64,000 nucleotides of DNA from Streptomyces diastatochromogenes (lineage in GTDB: Bacteria; Actinomycetota; Actinomycetes; Streptomycetales; Streptomycetaceae). Location of the stretch: NCBI RefSeq assembly GCF_002242805.1, contig NZ_MCGQ01000035.1:1-64000 (forward strand). The letters run 5' to 3'. The first letter of the stretch is position 1, and every line of letters begins with the position of its first letter. Of this stretch, positions 18,593-28,649 are shown piece by piece. The position numbers and the translations under genes are program-made. Below the pieces are notes generated by a model. It was not told the DNA's origin and ran no database searches. It saw only the letters and a program-made list of their open reading frames with translations.

Positions 18593-19497
18593 GCACCGCC
18601 GACCGGCTCACCGACGCGCTGTACGGCCTCGGCTGGAGCACCGTCAAGAAGCTCCCGGAACCCGTCGCGGTCCGCCTCGGCCGGTCCATCGCCGACCTCG
18701 CCTGGAAACAGCGCGGCAAGGGCGTCCTGCGGCTGGAGGCGAACTACGCGCGCGTGGTGCCCGACGCCGGCCCCGAGCGGCTGGCCGAACTCTCTCGCGC
18801 GGGCATGCGCTCGTACCTGCGCTACTGGATGGAGTCCTTCCGGCTGCCCGCCTGGAGCGCCGAGCGCGTGAAGACGGGCTTCGACTGCAAGGACGTGCAC
18901 CACCTGACCGACGGGATCGCCTCCCCCCGGGGCGTGATCCTCGCGCTGCCGCACCTGGCCAACTGGGACCTGGCCGGCGCCTGGGTCACCACCCGGCTGG
19001 AGACGCCGTTCACCACGGTCGCCGAGCGCCTGAAGCCCGAGACGCTCTACGACCGCTTCGTCGCCTACCGCGAGGGCCTCGGCATGGAGGTCCTGCCGCA
19101 CAGCGGCGGCACCACCTTCGGCACCCTGGCCCGGCGGCTGCGCGACGGCGGCCTGGTCTGCCTGGTCGCCGACCGTGACCTGTCCGCGTCCGGCGTCGAG
19201 GTCGACTTCTTCGGCGAGCGCACCCGGATGCCCGCGGGCCCGGCCCTCCTCGCCCAGCAGACCGGCGCCCTGCTGATGCCCGTCACGCTCTGGTACGACG
19301 AGTCGCCGGTCATGAAGGGGCAGATCCATCCGCCGATCGAGGTACCGCAGTCAGGTACGCGGGCCGAGAAGACGTCTGTCATGACACAGTCGCTGGCCGA
19401 CGCCTTCGCCACCGGGATCGCCGATCATCCGGAGGACTGGCACATGCTCCAGCGGCTGTGGCTCGCCGACCTCGACCCCGCGAAGGGACCCTCGTGA
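18589..19497 (+). CDS. Phosphatidylinositol mannoside acyltransferase
   Basis: A 302-aa member of the lauroyl (LpxL/HtrB)-type acyltransferase family, corresponding in position to mycobacterial PatA, which acylates mannose in phosphatidylinositol mannosides. The H-x4-D catalytic motif is visible as HLANWD near residues 123-128. The GTG start overlaps the pgsA stop (GTGA), and the next gene starts the same way, so the three are translationally coupled. It acts at the inner face of the membrane. Confidence 0.92.
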   Translation: MSTADRLTDALYGLGWSTVKKLPEPVAVRLGRSIADLAWKQRGKGVLRLEANYARVVPDAGPERLAELSRAGMRSYLRYWMESFRLPAWSAERVKTGFDCKDVHHLTDGIASPRGVILALPHLANWDLAGAWVTTRLETPFTTVAERLKPETLYDRFVAYREGLGMEVLPHSGGTTFGTLARRLRDGGLVCLVADRDLSASGVEVDFFGERTRMPAGPALLAQQTGALLMPVTLWYDESPVMKGQIHPPIEVPQSGTRAEKTSVMTQSLADAFATGIADHPEDWHMLQRLWLADLDPAKGPS

Positions 19498-20654
19498 GAA
19501 TCGGGATCGTCTGCCCGTACTCCTGGGACGTGCCCGGGGGAGTCCAGTTCCACATCCGCGACCTCGCCGAGTACTTCATCCGCCTGGGCCACGAGGTCTC
19601 CGTCCTCGCCCCGGCCGACGACGACACCCCGCTGCCGCCGTACGTCGTCTCGGCCGGCCGTGCGGTCCCCGTGCCGTACAACGGCTCGGTGGCCCGGCTG
19701 AACTTCGGTTTCCTGTCGGCCGCGCGGGTGCGGCGCTGGCTGCACGACGGCGCCTTCGACGTGGTCCACATCCACGAGCCGACCTCCCCGTCGCTCGGCC
19801 TGCTGACCTGCTGGGCGGCGCAGGGCCCCATCGTGGCCACCTTCCACACCTCCAACCCCCGCTCGCGCGCGATGATCGCTGCGTACGCGATCCTGCAGGC
19901 CGCGCTGGAGAAGATCAGCGCGCGGATCGCGGTCAGCGAGTACGCCCGCCGCACCCTGGTCGAGCACCTGGGCGGCGACGCGGTGGTGATCCCCAACGGG
20001 GTCGATGTCGAGTTCTTCGCCAAGGCCGAGCCCAACCCCGAGTGGCAGGGCGACACGCTGGGCTTCATCGGCCGTATCGACGAGCCCCGCAAGGGCCTGC
20101 CGGTCCTGATGAAGGCCCTCCCGAAGATCCTCGCCGCCCGCCCGCAGACCCGTCTGCTGGTCGCGGGGCGCGGTGACGAGGAGGCGGCCGTCGAGGACCT
20201 GCCCGAGGAGCTGCGCTCCCGCGTCCAGTTCCTCGGCATGATCAGCGACGAGGACAAGGCGCGCTTCCTGCGCAGCGTCGACCTGTACATCGCGCCCAAC
20301 ACCGGCGGCGAGAGCTTCGGCATCATCCTCGTCGAGGCCATGTCCGCGGGCGCCCCCGTCCTCGCCTCCGACCTGGACGCCTTCGTCCAGGTCCTCGACC
20401 AGGGCGCGGCCGGCGAGGTCTTCGCCAACGAGGACGCGGACGCCCTGGCCGACGCGGCCGTACGCCTGCTGGCGGACCCGGAACGGCTGGACGAACTGCG
20501 CGAGCGGGGGAGCACCCACGTCCGCCGCTTCGACTGGTCCACCGTCGGCGCGGACATCCTGTCGGTGTACGAGACGGTGACCACCGGTACGGCGGCGGTG
20601 GCCACGGACGAGCGGACGGGGTTCCGGGCCCGGTTCGGGCTGGCGCGGGACTGA
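19494..20654 (+). CDS. pimA: Phosphatidylinositol alpha-mannosyltransferase
   Basis: A 386-aa GT4-family glycosyltransferase that transfers mannose from GDP-mannose to phosphatidylinositol. The opening MRIGIVCPYSWDVPGGVQ and the Gly-rich acceptor loop are typical of PimA. The donor-site ESFGIILVEAMSAG element with its conserved glutamates is present near residue 272. It is a monotopic membrane-associated enzyme. Its GTG overlaps the acyltransferase stop. The order pgsA–acyltransferase–pimA is the same as in mycobacteria. Confidence 0.94.
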   Translation: MRIGIVCPYSWDVPGGVQFHIRDLAEYFIRLGHEVSVLAPADDDTPLPPYVVSAGRAVPVPYNGSVARLNFGFLSAARVRRWLHDGAFDVVHIHEPTSPSLGLLTCWAAQGPIVATFHTSNPRSRAMIAAYAILQAALEKISARIAVSEYARRTLVEHLGGDAVVIPNGVDVEFFAKAEPNPEWQGDTLGFIGRIDEPRKGLPVLMKALPKILAARPQTRLLVAGRGDEEAAVEDLPEELRSRVQFLGMISDEDKARFLRSVDLYIAPNTGGESFGIILVEAMSAGAPVLASDLDAFVQVLDQGAAGEVFANEDADALADAAVRLLADPERLDELRERGSTHVRRFDWSTVGADILSVYETVTTGTAAVATDERTGFRARFGLARD

Positions 20655-20702
20655 GGCGAGGGTCTGCTCCGGCCGGCCCCGGGAGCCGACTAACCTTCGC
20701 CC

Positions 20703-21245
20703 GTGACCCCAACCCTCATCTGGATCCTCGTCGCGCTCGTCGCCATCGGCCTGTACCTGAGCTGGACGGCCGGACGCCTGGACCGGCTGCACGTGCGGAT
20801 GGACGCCGCGCGCGCCGCGCTGGACGCGCAGCTGCTGCGGCGGGCCTCCGTGACGCAGGAACTGGCGACCTCGGGCGTGCTGGACCCGGCCGCCTCGATC
20901 GTGCTCTACGAGGCCGCGCACGCCGCCCGGCAGGCCGAGGAGGAGCAGCGGGAGGTGGCGGAGAGCGAGCTGAGCCAGGCCCTGCGCGCGGTGTTCGAGG
21001 CTCCGCAGCAGGTGGAGGCCGTACGGGAGGCCCCGGGCGGCGAGGAGGCGGCCCGTGAGCTGGCCGAGGCCGTCCGCCGGGTCCCCATGGCCCGCCGCTT
21101 CCACAACGACGCCGTGGGAGCCGCCCGCAGGCTCCGGGAGCACCGCAAGGTCCGCTGGTTCCGGCTGGCCGGCCACGCCCCCTTCCCGCTGGCCTTCGAG
21201 ATGGACGACGAGCCGCCCGCCGCCCTGGTGGAGCGGGTCTCCTGA
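20703..21245 (+). CDS. Membrane-anchored protein of unknown function
   Basis: A 180-aa protein with one N-terminal membrane anchor (LIWILVALVAIGLYLSW) followed by a largely helical Ala/Glu/Arg-rich cytoplasmic part. It looks somewhat like LemA-type topology, but no family motif is certain. In mycobacteria a membrane protein also follows pimA, so a role linked to PI-mannoside metabolism is possible. Start is a GTG 48 nt after pimA. The 114 bp downstream hold the pdxS control region. Confidence 0.75.
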   Translation: MTPTLIWILVALVAIGLYLSWTAGRLDRLHVRMDAARAALDAQLLRRASVTQELATSGVLDPAASIVLYEAAHAARQAEEEQREVAESELSQALRAVFEAPQQVEAVREAPGGEEAARELAEAVRRVPMARRFHNDAVGAARRLREHRKVRWFRLAGHAPFPLAFEMDDEPPAALVERVS

Positions 21246-21251
21246 ACCTTC

Positions 21252-21307
21252 GGTGGACCAAAAGGATCCACCGGGTTGCCATTGGCCCTTGCTGTGGCCT
21301 GGTCCAC
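21252..21307. promoter_or_regulatory. Repeated TGGACCA boxes upstream of pdxS
   Basis: TGGACCA (21254-21260) recurs inverted as TGGTCCA (21300-21306). A neighbouring GGATCCACC (21264-21272) forms a local inverted repeat with GGTGGA. The arrangement suits a MocR/PdxR-type regulator, known to control vitamin B6 genes in several Gram-positive bacteria. No pdxR gene is in the window, so this is an inference from position and symmetry. Confidence 0.4.
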
Positions 21308-21359
21308 TCACGTTTCCTCTCTGGAGCAGAAAACCCTCTTTTCCCTAGCGAGGTCACCC

Positions 21360-22265
21360 GTGTCCACCACCGAGAACCAGGCTCCCGAGACCGGCACCGC
21401 CCGCGTGAAGCGCGGCATGGCCGAGCAGCTCAAGGGCGGCGTGATCATGGACGTCGTCACGCCGGAGCAGGCGAAGATCGCCGAGGACGCGGGCGCTGTC
21501 GCGGTCATGGCCCTGGAGCGGGTCCCGGCCGACATCCGCAAGGACGGCGGCGTGGCCCGCATGTCCGACCCGGACATGATCGAGGGCATCATCAACGCCG
21601 TGTCCATCCCGGTCATGGCGAAGTCCCGGATCGGCCACTTCGTCGAGGCCCAGGTGCTGCAGTCCCTCGGTGTGGACTACATCGACGAGTCCGAGGTCCT
21701 CACCCCGGCCGACGAGGTCAACCACTCCGACAAGTGGGCCTTCACCACCCCCTTCGTCTGTGGTGCCACCAACCTGGGCGAGGCCCTGCGCCGCATCGCC
21801 GAGGGCGCCGCGATGATCCGCTCCAAGGGCGAGGCCGGCACCGGCAACGTGGTCGAGGCCGTCCGCCACCTGCGCCAGATCAAGAACGAGATCGCCCGCC
21901 TGCGCGGCTACGACAACAACGAGCTGTTCGCCGCCGCCAAGGAGCTGCGCGCCCCGTACGAGCTGGTCAAGGAGGTCGCCGAGCTGGGCAAGCTGCCGGT
22001 GGTCCTCTTCTCCGCCGGTGGCGTCGCCACCCCGGCCGACGCCGCCCTGATGCGTCAGCTCGGCGCCGAGGGCGTCTTCGTGGGCTCGGGCATCTTCAAG
22101 TCCGGCGACCCGGCCAAGCGCGCCGCCGCCATCGTGAAGGCCACCACCTTCTACGACGACCCGAAGATCATCGCGGACGCCTCCCGCAACCTGGGCGAGG
22201 CCATGGTCGGCATCAACTGCGACACCCTCCCCGAGTCCGAGCGCTACGCGAACCGCGGCTGGTAA
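21360..22265 (+). CDS. pdxS: Pyridoxal 5'-phosphate synthase subunit PdxS
   Basis: The 301-aa synthase subunit makes pyridoxal 5'-phosphate from ribose 5-phosphate, glyceraldehyde 3-phosphate and ammonia. The GTG lies eight bases after GCGAGG. The barrel elements MALERVPADIRK, PVMAKSRIGH and FSAGGVATPADAALM with their conserved lysines and phosphate-binding loop are intact. It forms a dodecamer that docks PdxT, encoded 14 nt downstream. Confidence 0.97.
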   Translation: MSTTENQAPETGTARVKRGMAEQLKGGVIMDVVTPEQAKIAEDAGAVAVMALERVPADIRKDGGVARMSDPDMIEGIINAVSIPVMAKSRIGHFVEAQVLQSLGVDYIDESEVLTPADEVNHSDKWAFTTPFVCGATNLGEALRRIAEGAAMIRSKGEAGTGNVVEAVRHLRQIKNEIARLRGYDNNELFAAAKELRAPYELVKEVAELGKLPVVLFSAGGVATPADAALMRQLGAEGVFVGSGIFKSGDPAKRAAAIVKATTFYDDPKIIADASRNLGEAMVGINCDTLPESERYANRGW

Positions 22266-22278
22266 GGCACCGGAACAC

Positions 22279-22884
22279 ATGAACACCCCCGTGATAGGCG
22301 TCCTGGCCCTCCAGGGCGACGTACGGGAGCACCTCATCGCCCTGGCCGCGGCCGACGCCGTGGCCAGGCCGGTGCGGCGCCCCGAGGAACTCGCCGAGGT
22401 CGACGGCCTCGTCATACCCGGCGGCGAGTCCACCACGATCTCCAAGCTGGCCGTCCTCTTCGGAGTGATGGAGCCCCTCCGCGCGCGCGTACGCGACGGC
22501 ATGCCCGTCTACGGCACCTGCGCCGGCATGATCATGCTCGCCGACAAGATCCTCGACCCGCGCTCGGGCCAGGAGACCATCGGCGGCATCGACATGATCG
22601 TGCGCCGCAACGCCTTCGGGCGGCAGAACGAGTCGTTCGAGGCGGCGGTCGACGTCGACGGAGTCCCGGGCGATCCTGTAGAGGGCGTCTTCATCCGCGC
22701 CCCGTGGGTCGAGTCCGTCGGCGCCGAGGCCGAGGTGCTCGCCGAGTACGGCGGCCACATCGTCGCGGTCCGTCAGGGCAACGCGCTCGCCACGTCGTTC
22801 CACCCGGAACTGACCGGCGACCACCGCGTGCACTCCCTGTTCGTCGACATGGTGCGCGCCAACCGGACACCCGAGTCCTTGTAG
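22279..22884 (+). CDS. pdxT: Pyridoxal 5'-phosphate synthase glutaminase subunit PdxT
   Basis: A 201-aa class I glutamine amidotransferase that supplies ammonia to PdxS. The glutamine-binding PGGEST motif and the catalytic Cys in YGTCAGMI are visible, with the His-Glu pair in SFHPELT near residue 176. It is in the expected order after pdxS and shares its transcript. Confidence 0.96.
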   Translation: MNTPVIGVLALQGDVREHLIALAAADAVARPVRRPEELAEVDGLVIPGGESTTISKLAVLFGVMEPLRARVRDGMPVYGTCAGMIMLADKILDPRSGQETIGGIDMIVRRNAFGRQNESFEAAVDVDGVPGDPVEGVFIRAPWVESVGAEAEVLAEYGGHIVAVRQGNALATSFHPELTGDHRVHSLFVDMVRANRTPESL

Positions 22885-22932
22885 GATCTCTGGCGTTCGT
22901 TCATAGACGGGTTACGCGAAGGAGACAGGCAG

Positions 22933-23685
22933 ATGTCCGGCCACTCTAAATGGGCCACGACGAAGCACAAGAAGGCCGTGATCGATGCCAAGCGCGGCAA
23001 GCTCTTCGCGAAGCTGATCAAGAACATCGAGGTCGCGGCGCGTATGGGCGGCATCGACCTCGAGGGCAACCCGACGCTCTATGACGCCGTCCAGAAGGCC
23101 AAGAAGCAGTCGGTCCCGAACAAGAACATCGACTCCGCGATCAAGCGCGGTGGCGGTCTCGAGGCCGGCGGCGCCGACTACGAGACGATCATGTACGAGG
23201 GCTACGGCCCGAACGGTGTCGCGGTGCTCATCGAGTGCCTCACCGACAACCGCAACCGCGCCGCCTCCGACGTGCGCGTCGCCATGACCCGCAACGGCGG
23301 CAACATGGCCGACCCGGGCTCCGTGTCGTACATGTTCAGCCGCAAGGGCGTCGTCATCGTCCCCAAGGGCGAGCTGTCCGAGGACGACGTCCTGGGTGCC
23401 GTCCTGGACGCGGGTGCCGAGGAGGTCAACGACCTCGGTGAGTCCTTCGAGGTCATCAGCGAGGCCACCGACCTGGTCGCGGTCCGCACCGCCCTCCAGG
23501 ACGCCGGGATCGACTACGACTCCGCCGACTCCAGCTTCGTGCCGTCCGTCCAGGTCGAACTGGACGAGGAGGGCGCCAAGAAGATCTTCAAGCTGATCGA
23601 CGCGCTCGAGGACAGCGACGACGTCCAGAACGTCTTCGCCAACTTCGACGTCAGCGACGACATCATGGAGAAGGTCGAAGCCTGA
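22933..23685 (+). CDS. YebC/PmpR (TACO1) family protein
   Basis: A 250-aa protein with the family opening SGHSKWATTKHKK. Members have been described as DNA-binding regulators or as factors helping ribosomes through proline stretches. The ATG follows GAAGGAGACAGG. The gene lies just upstream of ruvCAB, as in many bacteria. A probable promoter sits near its start (TTGTAG at about 22879, N17, CATAGA). The C-terminal acidic half (EDSDDVQNVFANFD) is typical. Confidence 0.95.
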   Translation: MSGHSKWATTKHKKAVIDAKRGKLFAKLIKNIEVAARMGGIDLEGNPTLYDAVQKAKKQSVPNKNIDSAIKRGGGLEAGGADYETIMYEGYGPNGVAVLIECLTDNRNRAASDVRVAMTRNGGNMADPGSVSYMFSRKGVVIVPKGELSEDDVLGAVLDAGAEEVNDLGESFEVISEATDLVAVRTALQDAGIDYDSADSSFVPSVQVELDEEGAKKIFKLIDALEDSDDVQNVFANFDVSDDIMEKVEA

Positions 23686-23701
23686 CGCGGACGCGAACCC
23701 A

Positions 23702-23739
23702 ACGGGCCGACGGGACACACCCCGTCGGCCCGTCGCTTT
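23702..23739 (+). terminator. Terminator after yebC
   Basis: ACGGGCCGACGGG (23702-23714) pairs perfectly with its complement (23721-23733) around loop ACACAC; a short CGCTTTG follows. It separates yebC from ruvC. Confidence 0.8.
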
Positions 23740-23815
23740 GCCGGGCGTTGTGCGAGGCGTTGTCGGTGGCACCCGATAGCCTGCACAAACAGGCGACCGA
23801 AGGGAGGGGGCGCGC

Positions 23816-24355
23816 GTGCGTGTACTGGGGGTGGACCCCGGGCTGACCCGGTGTGGTGTCGGTGTCGTCGAGGGGGTCGCGGGCCGGCCGCTCACCATGC
23901 TCGGCGTCGGGGTCGTACGGACGCCCGCGGACGCCGACCTGAGCCTCCGGCTGCTCGCCGTCGAGCAGGGCATCGAGGAGTGGCTGGACGAGCACCGGCC
24001 CGAGTTCGTCGCCGTCGAGCGCGTCTTCAGCCAGCACAACGTGCGCACCGTCATGGGCACCGCGCAGGCCAGCGCCGTCGCCATGCTGTGCGCCGCCCGG
24101 CGCGGCATCCCCGTCGCCCTGCACACCCCCAGCGAGGTCAAGGCAGCCGTCACCGGCAGCGGTCGCGCCGACAAGGCCCAGGTCGGGGCCATGGTCACCC
24201 GCCTGCTCCGGCTCAGCGCCCCGCCGAAGCCGGCCGACGCCGCCGACGCCCTCGCCCTCGCCATCTGCCACATCTGGCGCGCCCCCGCCCAGAACCGGCT
24301 CCAGCAGGCCGTCGCCCGGCACACCGTCCACGCAACGAAAGGCCGTACGGCATGA
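23816..24355 (+). CDS. ruvC: Crossover junction endodeoxyribonuclease RuvC
   Basis: A 179-aa Holliday-junction resolvase. The catalytic Asp7 in VLGVDPGLTRCG, the Glu in AVERVF near residue 68 and the C-terminal DAADALA motif are present. GTG is the start after GGGAGGG. It overlaps ruvA by four bases. It cuts junctions migrated by RuvAB. I see no LexA box (GAAC-N4-GTTC) in the 130 bp upstream. Confidence 0.96.
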   Translation: MRVLGVDPGLTRCGVGVVEGVAGRPLTMLGVGVVRTPADADLSLRLLAVEQGIEEWLDEHRPEFVAVERVFSQHNVRTVMGTAQASAVAMLCAARRGIPVALHTPSEVKAAVTGSGRADKAQVGAMVTRLLRLSAPPKPADAADALALAICHIWRAPAQNRLQQAVARHTVHATKGRTA

Positions 24356-24957
24356 TCGCGTTCGTCAGCGGCCCGGTCGCCGCCCTCGCCCCCGACTCCG
24401 CGGTCGTCGAGGTGGGCGGCATCGGCATCGCCGTCCAGTGCACCCCGAACACGCTCTCCGGCCTGCGCATGGGCCGGCCGGCCAAGCTCGCCACCTCCCT
24501 GGTGGTGCGCGAGGACTCGCTGACCCTGTACGGCTTCGTGGACGACGACGAGCGCCAGGTCTTCGAACTGCTGCAGACGGCGAGCGGGGTGGGACCGCGC
24601 CTCGCCCAGGCGATGCTCGCCGTGCACACGCCGGACGCACTGCGCCGCGCCGTCGCCACCGCTGACGAGAAGGCCCTCATCGCCGTCCCAGGCATCGGCA
24701 AGAAGGGCGCGCAGAAGCTGCTGCTCGAGCTGAAGGACCGGCTCGGCGCGCCCGTCGGCGCCCCCGCCGTCGGCGCCCCGGTCACCCAGGGCTGGCGCGA
24801 CCAGCTGCACGCGGCGCTCATCGGCCTCGGCTACGCCACCCGCGAGGCCGACGAGGCGGTCACCGCCGTGGCCCCCCAGGCCGAGGCCGCCGACGGCACA
24901 CCGCAGGTGGGGCAGCTCCTGAAGGCCGCCCTGCAGACCCTGAACCGCGCCCGCTGA
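24352..24957 (+). CDS. ruvA: Holliday junction DNA helicase subunit RuvA
   Basis: A 201-aa junction-recognition subunit. It opens with MIAFVSGPV, the typical OB-fold start, and contains the helix-hairpin-helix segments GVGPRLAQ and GIGKKGAQKLLLEL. An Ala/Pro linker leads to a C-terminal RuvB-binding domain. The start overlaps ruvC (ATGA). Confidence 0.96.
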   Translation: MIAFVSGPVAALAPDSAVVEVGGIGIAVQCTPNTLSGLRMGRPAKLATSLVVREDSLTLYGFVDDDERQVFELLQTASGVGPRLAQAMLAVHTPDALRRAVATADEKALIAVPGIGKKGAQKLLLELKDRLGAPVGAPAVGAPVTQGWRDQLHAALIGLGYATREADEAVTAVAPQAEAADGTPQVGQLLKAALQTLNRAR

Positions 24958-24982
24958 CCCGACGACCACCGAGGCACATCAC

Positions 24983-26047
<1,065 letters not shown>

Positions 26048-26105
26048 TGGCTCCGTGACGGCGAGGGCAATGGCGGGAGCAGGAACTCAGGTGCCATGCT
26101 GAGCG

Positions 26106-26134
26106 TTGTTCCATGCGCGCGGACTCGCTTAGAC
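26106..26134 (+). promoter_or_regulatory. Candidate promoter of yajC–secDF
   Basis: TTGTTC (26106-26111) and TTAGAC (26129-26134) are separated by 17 nt in the 176-bp gap between ruvB and yajC. They would start transcription about 80 nt before the yajC GTG. Confidence 0.45.
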
Positions 26135-26223
26135 TCCGCCGATGCCGCCCTTACGGACGGCGCCGACCAACCCCCATCCCCCAGGCCGCTCACCGCGCGG
26201 TCGCGCGAAGGAAATTCCGTCCC

Positions 26224-26730
26224 GTGAATGCCTTTACCCTTCTCCCCTTCATCGTGCTCATCGCGGCCATGTTCCTGATGACGCGCTCGGCCAAGAAGAA
26301 GCAGCAGCAGGCCGCCAGCATGCGGAACGAGTTGCAGCCCGGCTCCGGTGTCCGCACCATCGGGGGGATGTACGCGACGGTCAAGGAGGTCAACGAGGAC
26401 ACCGTCCTCCTCGACGCCGGACCGGGCGTCGACCTCCTTTTCGCCAAGAACTCGATCGGCGCCGTTCTCACGGACGACGAGTACAACCGCATCGTCCACG
26501 GCATCGAGCACGACCTGAAGTCCGACGCCGACATCGTCCCGGACGACGCCTCCTCCCTCACCGAGACCGACGAGTCTGCCGACGCCGCTGCCGCCGCCTC
26601 CGACGACCAGGCCGTCGACCTTGGTAAGAAGGACGCCACCGAGGACAAGGCCGACGAGGCCGACGAGGCCGCCGAGGCCAAGGCGGACGAAGAGCCGAAG
26701 AAGACCGACGGCGACACCGACGCGAAGTAG
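26224..26730 (+). CDS. yajC: Preprotein translocase subunit YajC
   Basis: A 168-aa accessory subunit of the SecDF complex. The GTG follows GCGAAGGA by 11 nt and places the single membrane helix (FTLLPFIVLIAAMFLMT) at the N-terminus, as expected. The YajC core covers residues 1-100. The last 65 residues are a Glu/Asp/Lys/Ala-rich low-complexity tail, longer than in enterobacterial YajC. It is followed by secD and secF. Confidence 0.93.
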   Translation: MNAFTLLPFIVLIAAMFLMTRSAKKKQQQAASMRNELQPGSGVRTIGGMYATVKEVNEDTVLLDAGPGVDLLFAKNSIGAVLTDDEYNRIVHGIEHDLKSDADIVPDDASSLTETDESADAAAAASDDQAVDLGKKDATEDKADEADEAAEAKADEEPKKTDGDTDAK

Positions 26731-26736
26731 TCACGT

Positions 26737-26779
26737 CCGGGGTGCGCGGCGCGGCCTGACCGCGCCCCACGCACCCCGG
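26737..26779 (+). terminator. Hairpin between yajC and secD
   Basis: CCGGGGTGCG (26737-26746) pairs with CGCACCCCGG (26770-26779), with an inner GCGCGG/CCGCGC stem. It has no U tract. It may partly terminate yajC transcription and set the yajC:secD ratio. Confidence 0.55.
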
Positions 26780-26870
26780 GCGCGTCTGTTTTCCGCACGG
26801 GAGCCCGACACCATGTCATGGCCGACCGCGCCGACCGGGCGCGGGGCGGCCCGAGAGGGAGTACGAGAAG

Positions 26871-28646
26871 GTGGCAGCACCTAAGAAGGGCCGGAGCGCG
26901 AGCGCCCAGAGCAAGCCAGGGCGCTCGCTGGCCTTGATCCTGATCGCCATTTTGGCGCTCACCGGAGGGATGTTCGCCTCCGGGCACAAAACTCCGCGTC
27001 TCGGCATCGATCTCGCCGGTGGCACGAGCATCACGCTCAAGGCGAAGGCCGACCAGGGGTCCGCGATCAACAAGGCCAACATGGACACCGCGGTCGACAT
27101 CATGAACCGCCGTGTCAACGGCCTGGGCGTCTCCGAGGCGGAGGTGCAGACCCAGGGGAACGACCACATCATCGTGAACATCCCCAAGGGCACCAACTCC
27201 AAGGAGGCCCAGCAGCAGGTCGGCACCACCGCCAAGCTGTACTTCCGCCCGGTGCTCGCCAGCGAGCCCACGGGCTCCGCCGCGCAGAGCCCCTCGCCGA
27301 GCGCGTCCTCCAGCGGCAGCGGCTCGCCGAGCCCGTCGAGCAGCGCCTCCTCCAAGGAGAAGGCGTCCTCGTCCTCCTCCGGGTCCCCGACGCCGACGGC
27401 CACCGCCACCTCGCAGGGCCGCGCGGTCACCGACGCCCTGAAGGCCGACGCCACGCCGTCGTCCTCCGGCTCCCCGAGCGCCACGTCGTCGCCCAGCCCG
27501 TCCGCGTCCTCCAGCGGCAGCGCCGAGGCCACCAAGCTCCAGGCGCAGTACGCCGCGCTGGACTGCTCCAAGCCCGCCCAGCGCGCCAAGGCCGGCACGA
27601 ACGCCAAGCCCGGCGAGGCCACCGTGGCCTGCGGTGAGGTCAACAAGGTCTGGTACAAGTACGTGCTCGGCCCGGCCGCCGTGGACGGCACCGAGGTCAA
27701 GAAGGCCGCCGCGGTCTTCGACACCCAGGGTGCCTCCGGCTGGCAGGTCCAGATGACCTTCACCTCCAGCGGGTCGAAGAAGTTCGCGGACATCACCGCC
27801 GAGCTGGCCAAGAACCAGTCCCCGCAGAACGAGTTCGGCATCGTCCTCGACGGCGAGGTCGTCTCCAGCCCGTTCGTGCAGACGGCCATCTCGGGTGGTC
27901 AGGCGGAGATCTCCGGCCGCTTCACGCAGCAGGAGGCGCAGAGCCTCGCCAACATGCTGTCCTACGGTGCGCTCCCGCTGTCGTTCCAGGAGGAGACCGT
28001 CACCACGGTGACCGCCGCACTCGGCGGTGACCAGCTGCACGCCGGTCTGCTCGCCGGCGCGATCGGTCTCGCGCTGGTCGTGATCTACCTGATCGCCTAC
28101 TACCGCGGTCTGTCGATCGTGGCCATGGCCTCCCTGCTGATCTCCGGGATCCTGACCTACGTGATCATGGCGCTCCTCGGCCCGGCCATCCACTTCGCGC
28201 TGAACCTGCCGGCCGTCTGCGGTGCCATCGTCGCCATCGGTATCACCGCGGACTCGTTCATCGTGTACTTCGAACGCATCCGGGACGAGATCCGCGAGGG
28301 CCGCACGCTGCGGCCCGCCGTCGAGCGTGCCTGGCCGCGCGCCCGGCGCACGATCCTCGTCTCCGACTTCGTGTCGTTCCTCGCCGCCGCGGTGCTGTTC
28401 ATCGTGACCGTCGGCAAGGTGCAGGGCTTCGCGTTCACGCTCGGCCTGACCACCGTGCTCGACGTGGTCGTCGTCTTCTTCTTCACCAAGCCGCTGATGA
28501 CGCTGCTCGCCCGCCGGAAGTTCTTCGCGGACGGCCACAAGTGGTCCGGCCTCGACCCGAAGAGCCTGGGCGCCCAGCCGCCGCTGCGCCGCACCCGCCG
28601 TCCCGCCGGTCCCGCCGCCGGCTCTGCCGACCCGAAGGAGGCGTGA
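26871..28646 (+). CDS. secD: Protein translocase subunit SecD
   Basis: A 591-aa RND-type membrane protein that uses proton motive force to complete protein export. An N-terminal helix, a large extracellular P1 region, and five C-terminal membrane segments are visible, with the family DLAGGT and FTSSGSKKF elements. Between about residues 135 and 222, P1 is interrupted by a Ser/Pro/Gly/Thr-rich low-complexity insert. Start is GTG after GAGGGAG. secF begins three nucleotides after the stop. Confidence 0.96.
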   Translation: MAAPKKGRSASAQSKPGRSLALILIAILALTGGMFASGHKTPRLGIDLAGGTSITLKAKADQGSAINKANMDTAVDIMNRRVNGLGVSEAEVQTQGNDHIIVNIPKGTNSKEAQQQVGTTAKLYFRPVLASEPTGSAAQSPSPSASSSGSGSPSPSSSASSKEKASSSSSGSPTPTATATSQGRAVTDALKADATPSSSGSPSATSSPSPSASSSGSAEATKLQAQYAALDCSKPAQRAKAGTNAKPGEATVACGEVNKVWYKYVLGPAAVDGTEVKKAAAVFDTQGASGWQVQMTFTSSGSKKFADITAELAKNQSPQNEFGIVLDGEVVSSPFVQTAISGGQAEISGRFTQQEAQSLANMLSYGALPLSFQEETVTTVTAALGGDQLHAGLLAGAIGLALVVIYLIAYYRGLSIVAMASLLISGILTYVIMALLGPAIHFALNLPAVCGAIVAIGITADSFIVYFERIRDEIREGRTLRPAVERAWPRARRTILVSDFVSFLAAAVLFIVTVGKVQGFAFTLGLTTVLDVVVVFFFTKPLMTLLARRKFFADGHKWSGLDPKSLGAQPPLRRTRRPAGPAAGSADPKEA

Positions 28647-28649
28647 GCG

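Noticed and set aside
23686..23815. SOS box upstream of ruvC
   Set aside because: No GAAC-N4-GTTC motif found on inspection; the region contains a terminator and a short unassigned promoter area.
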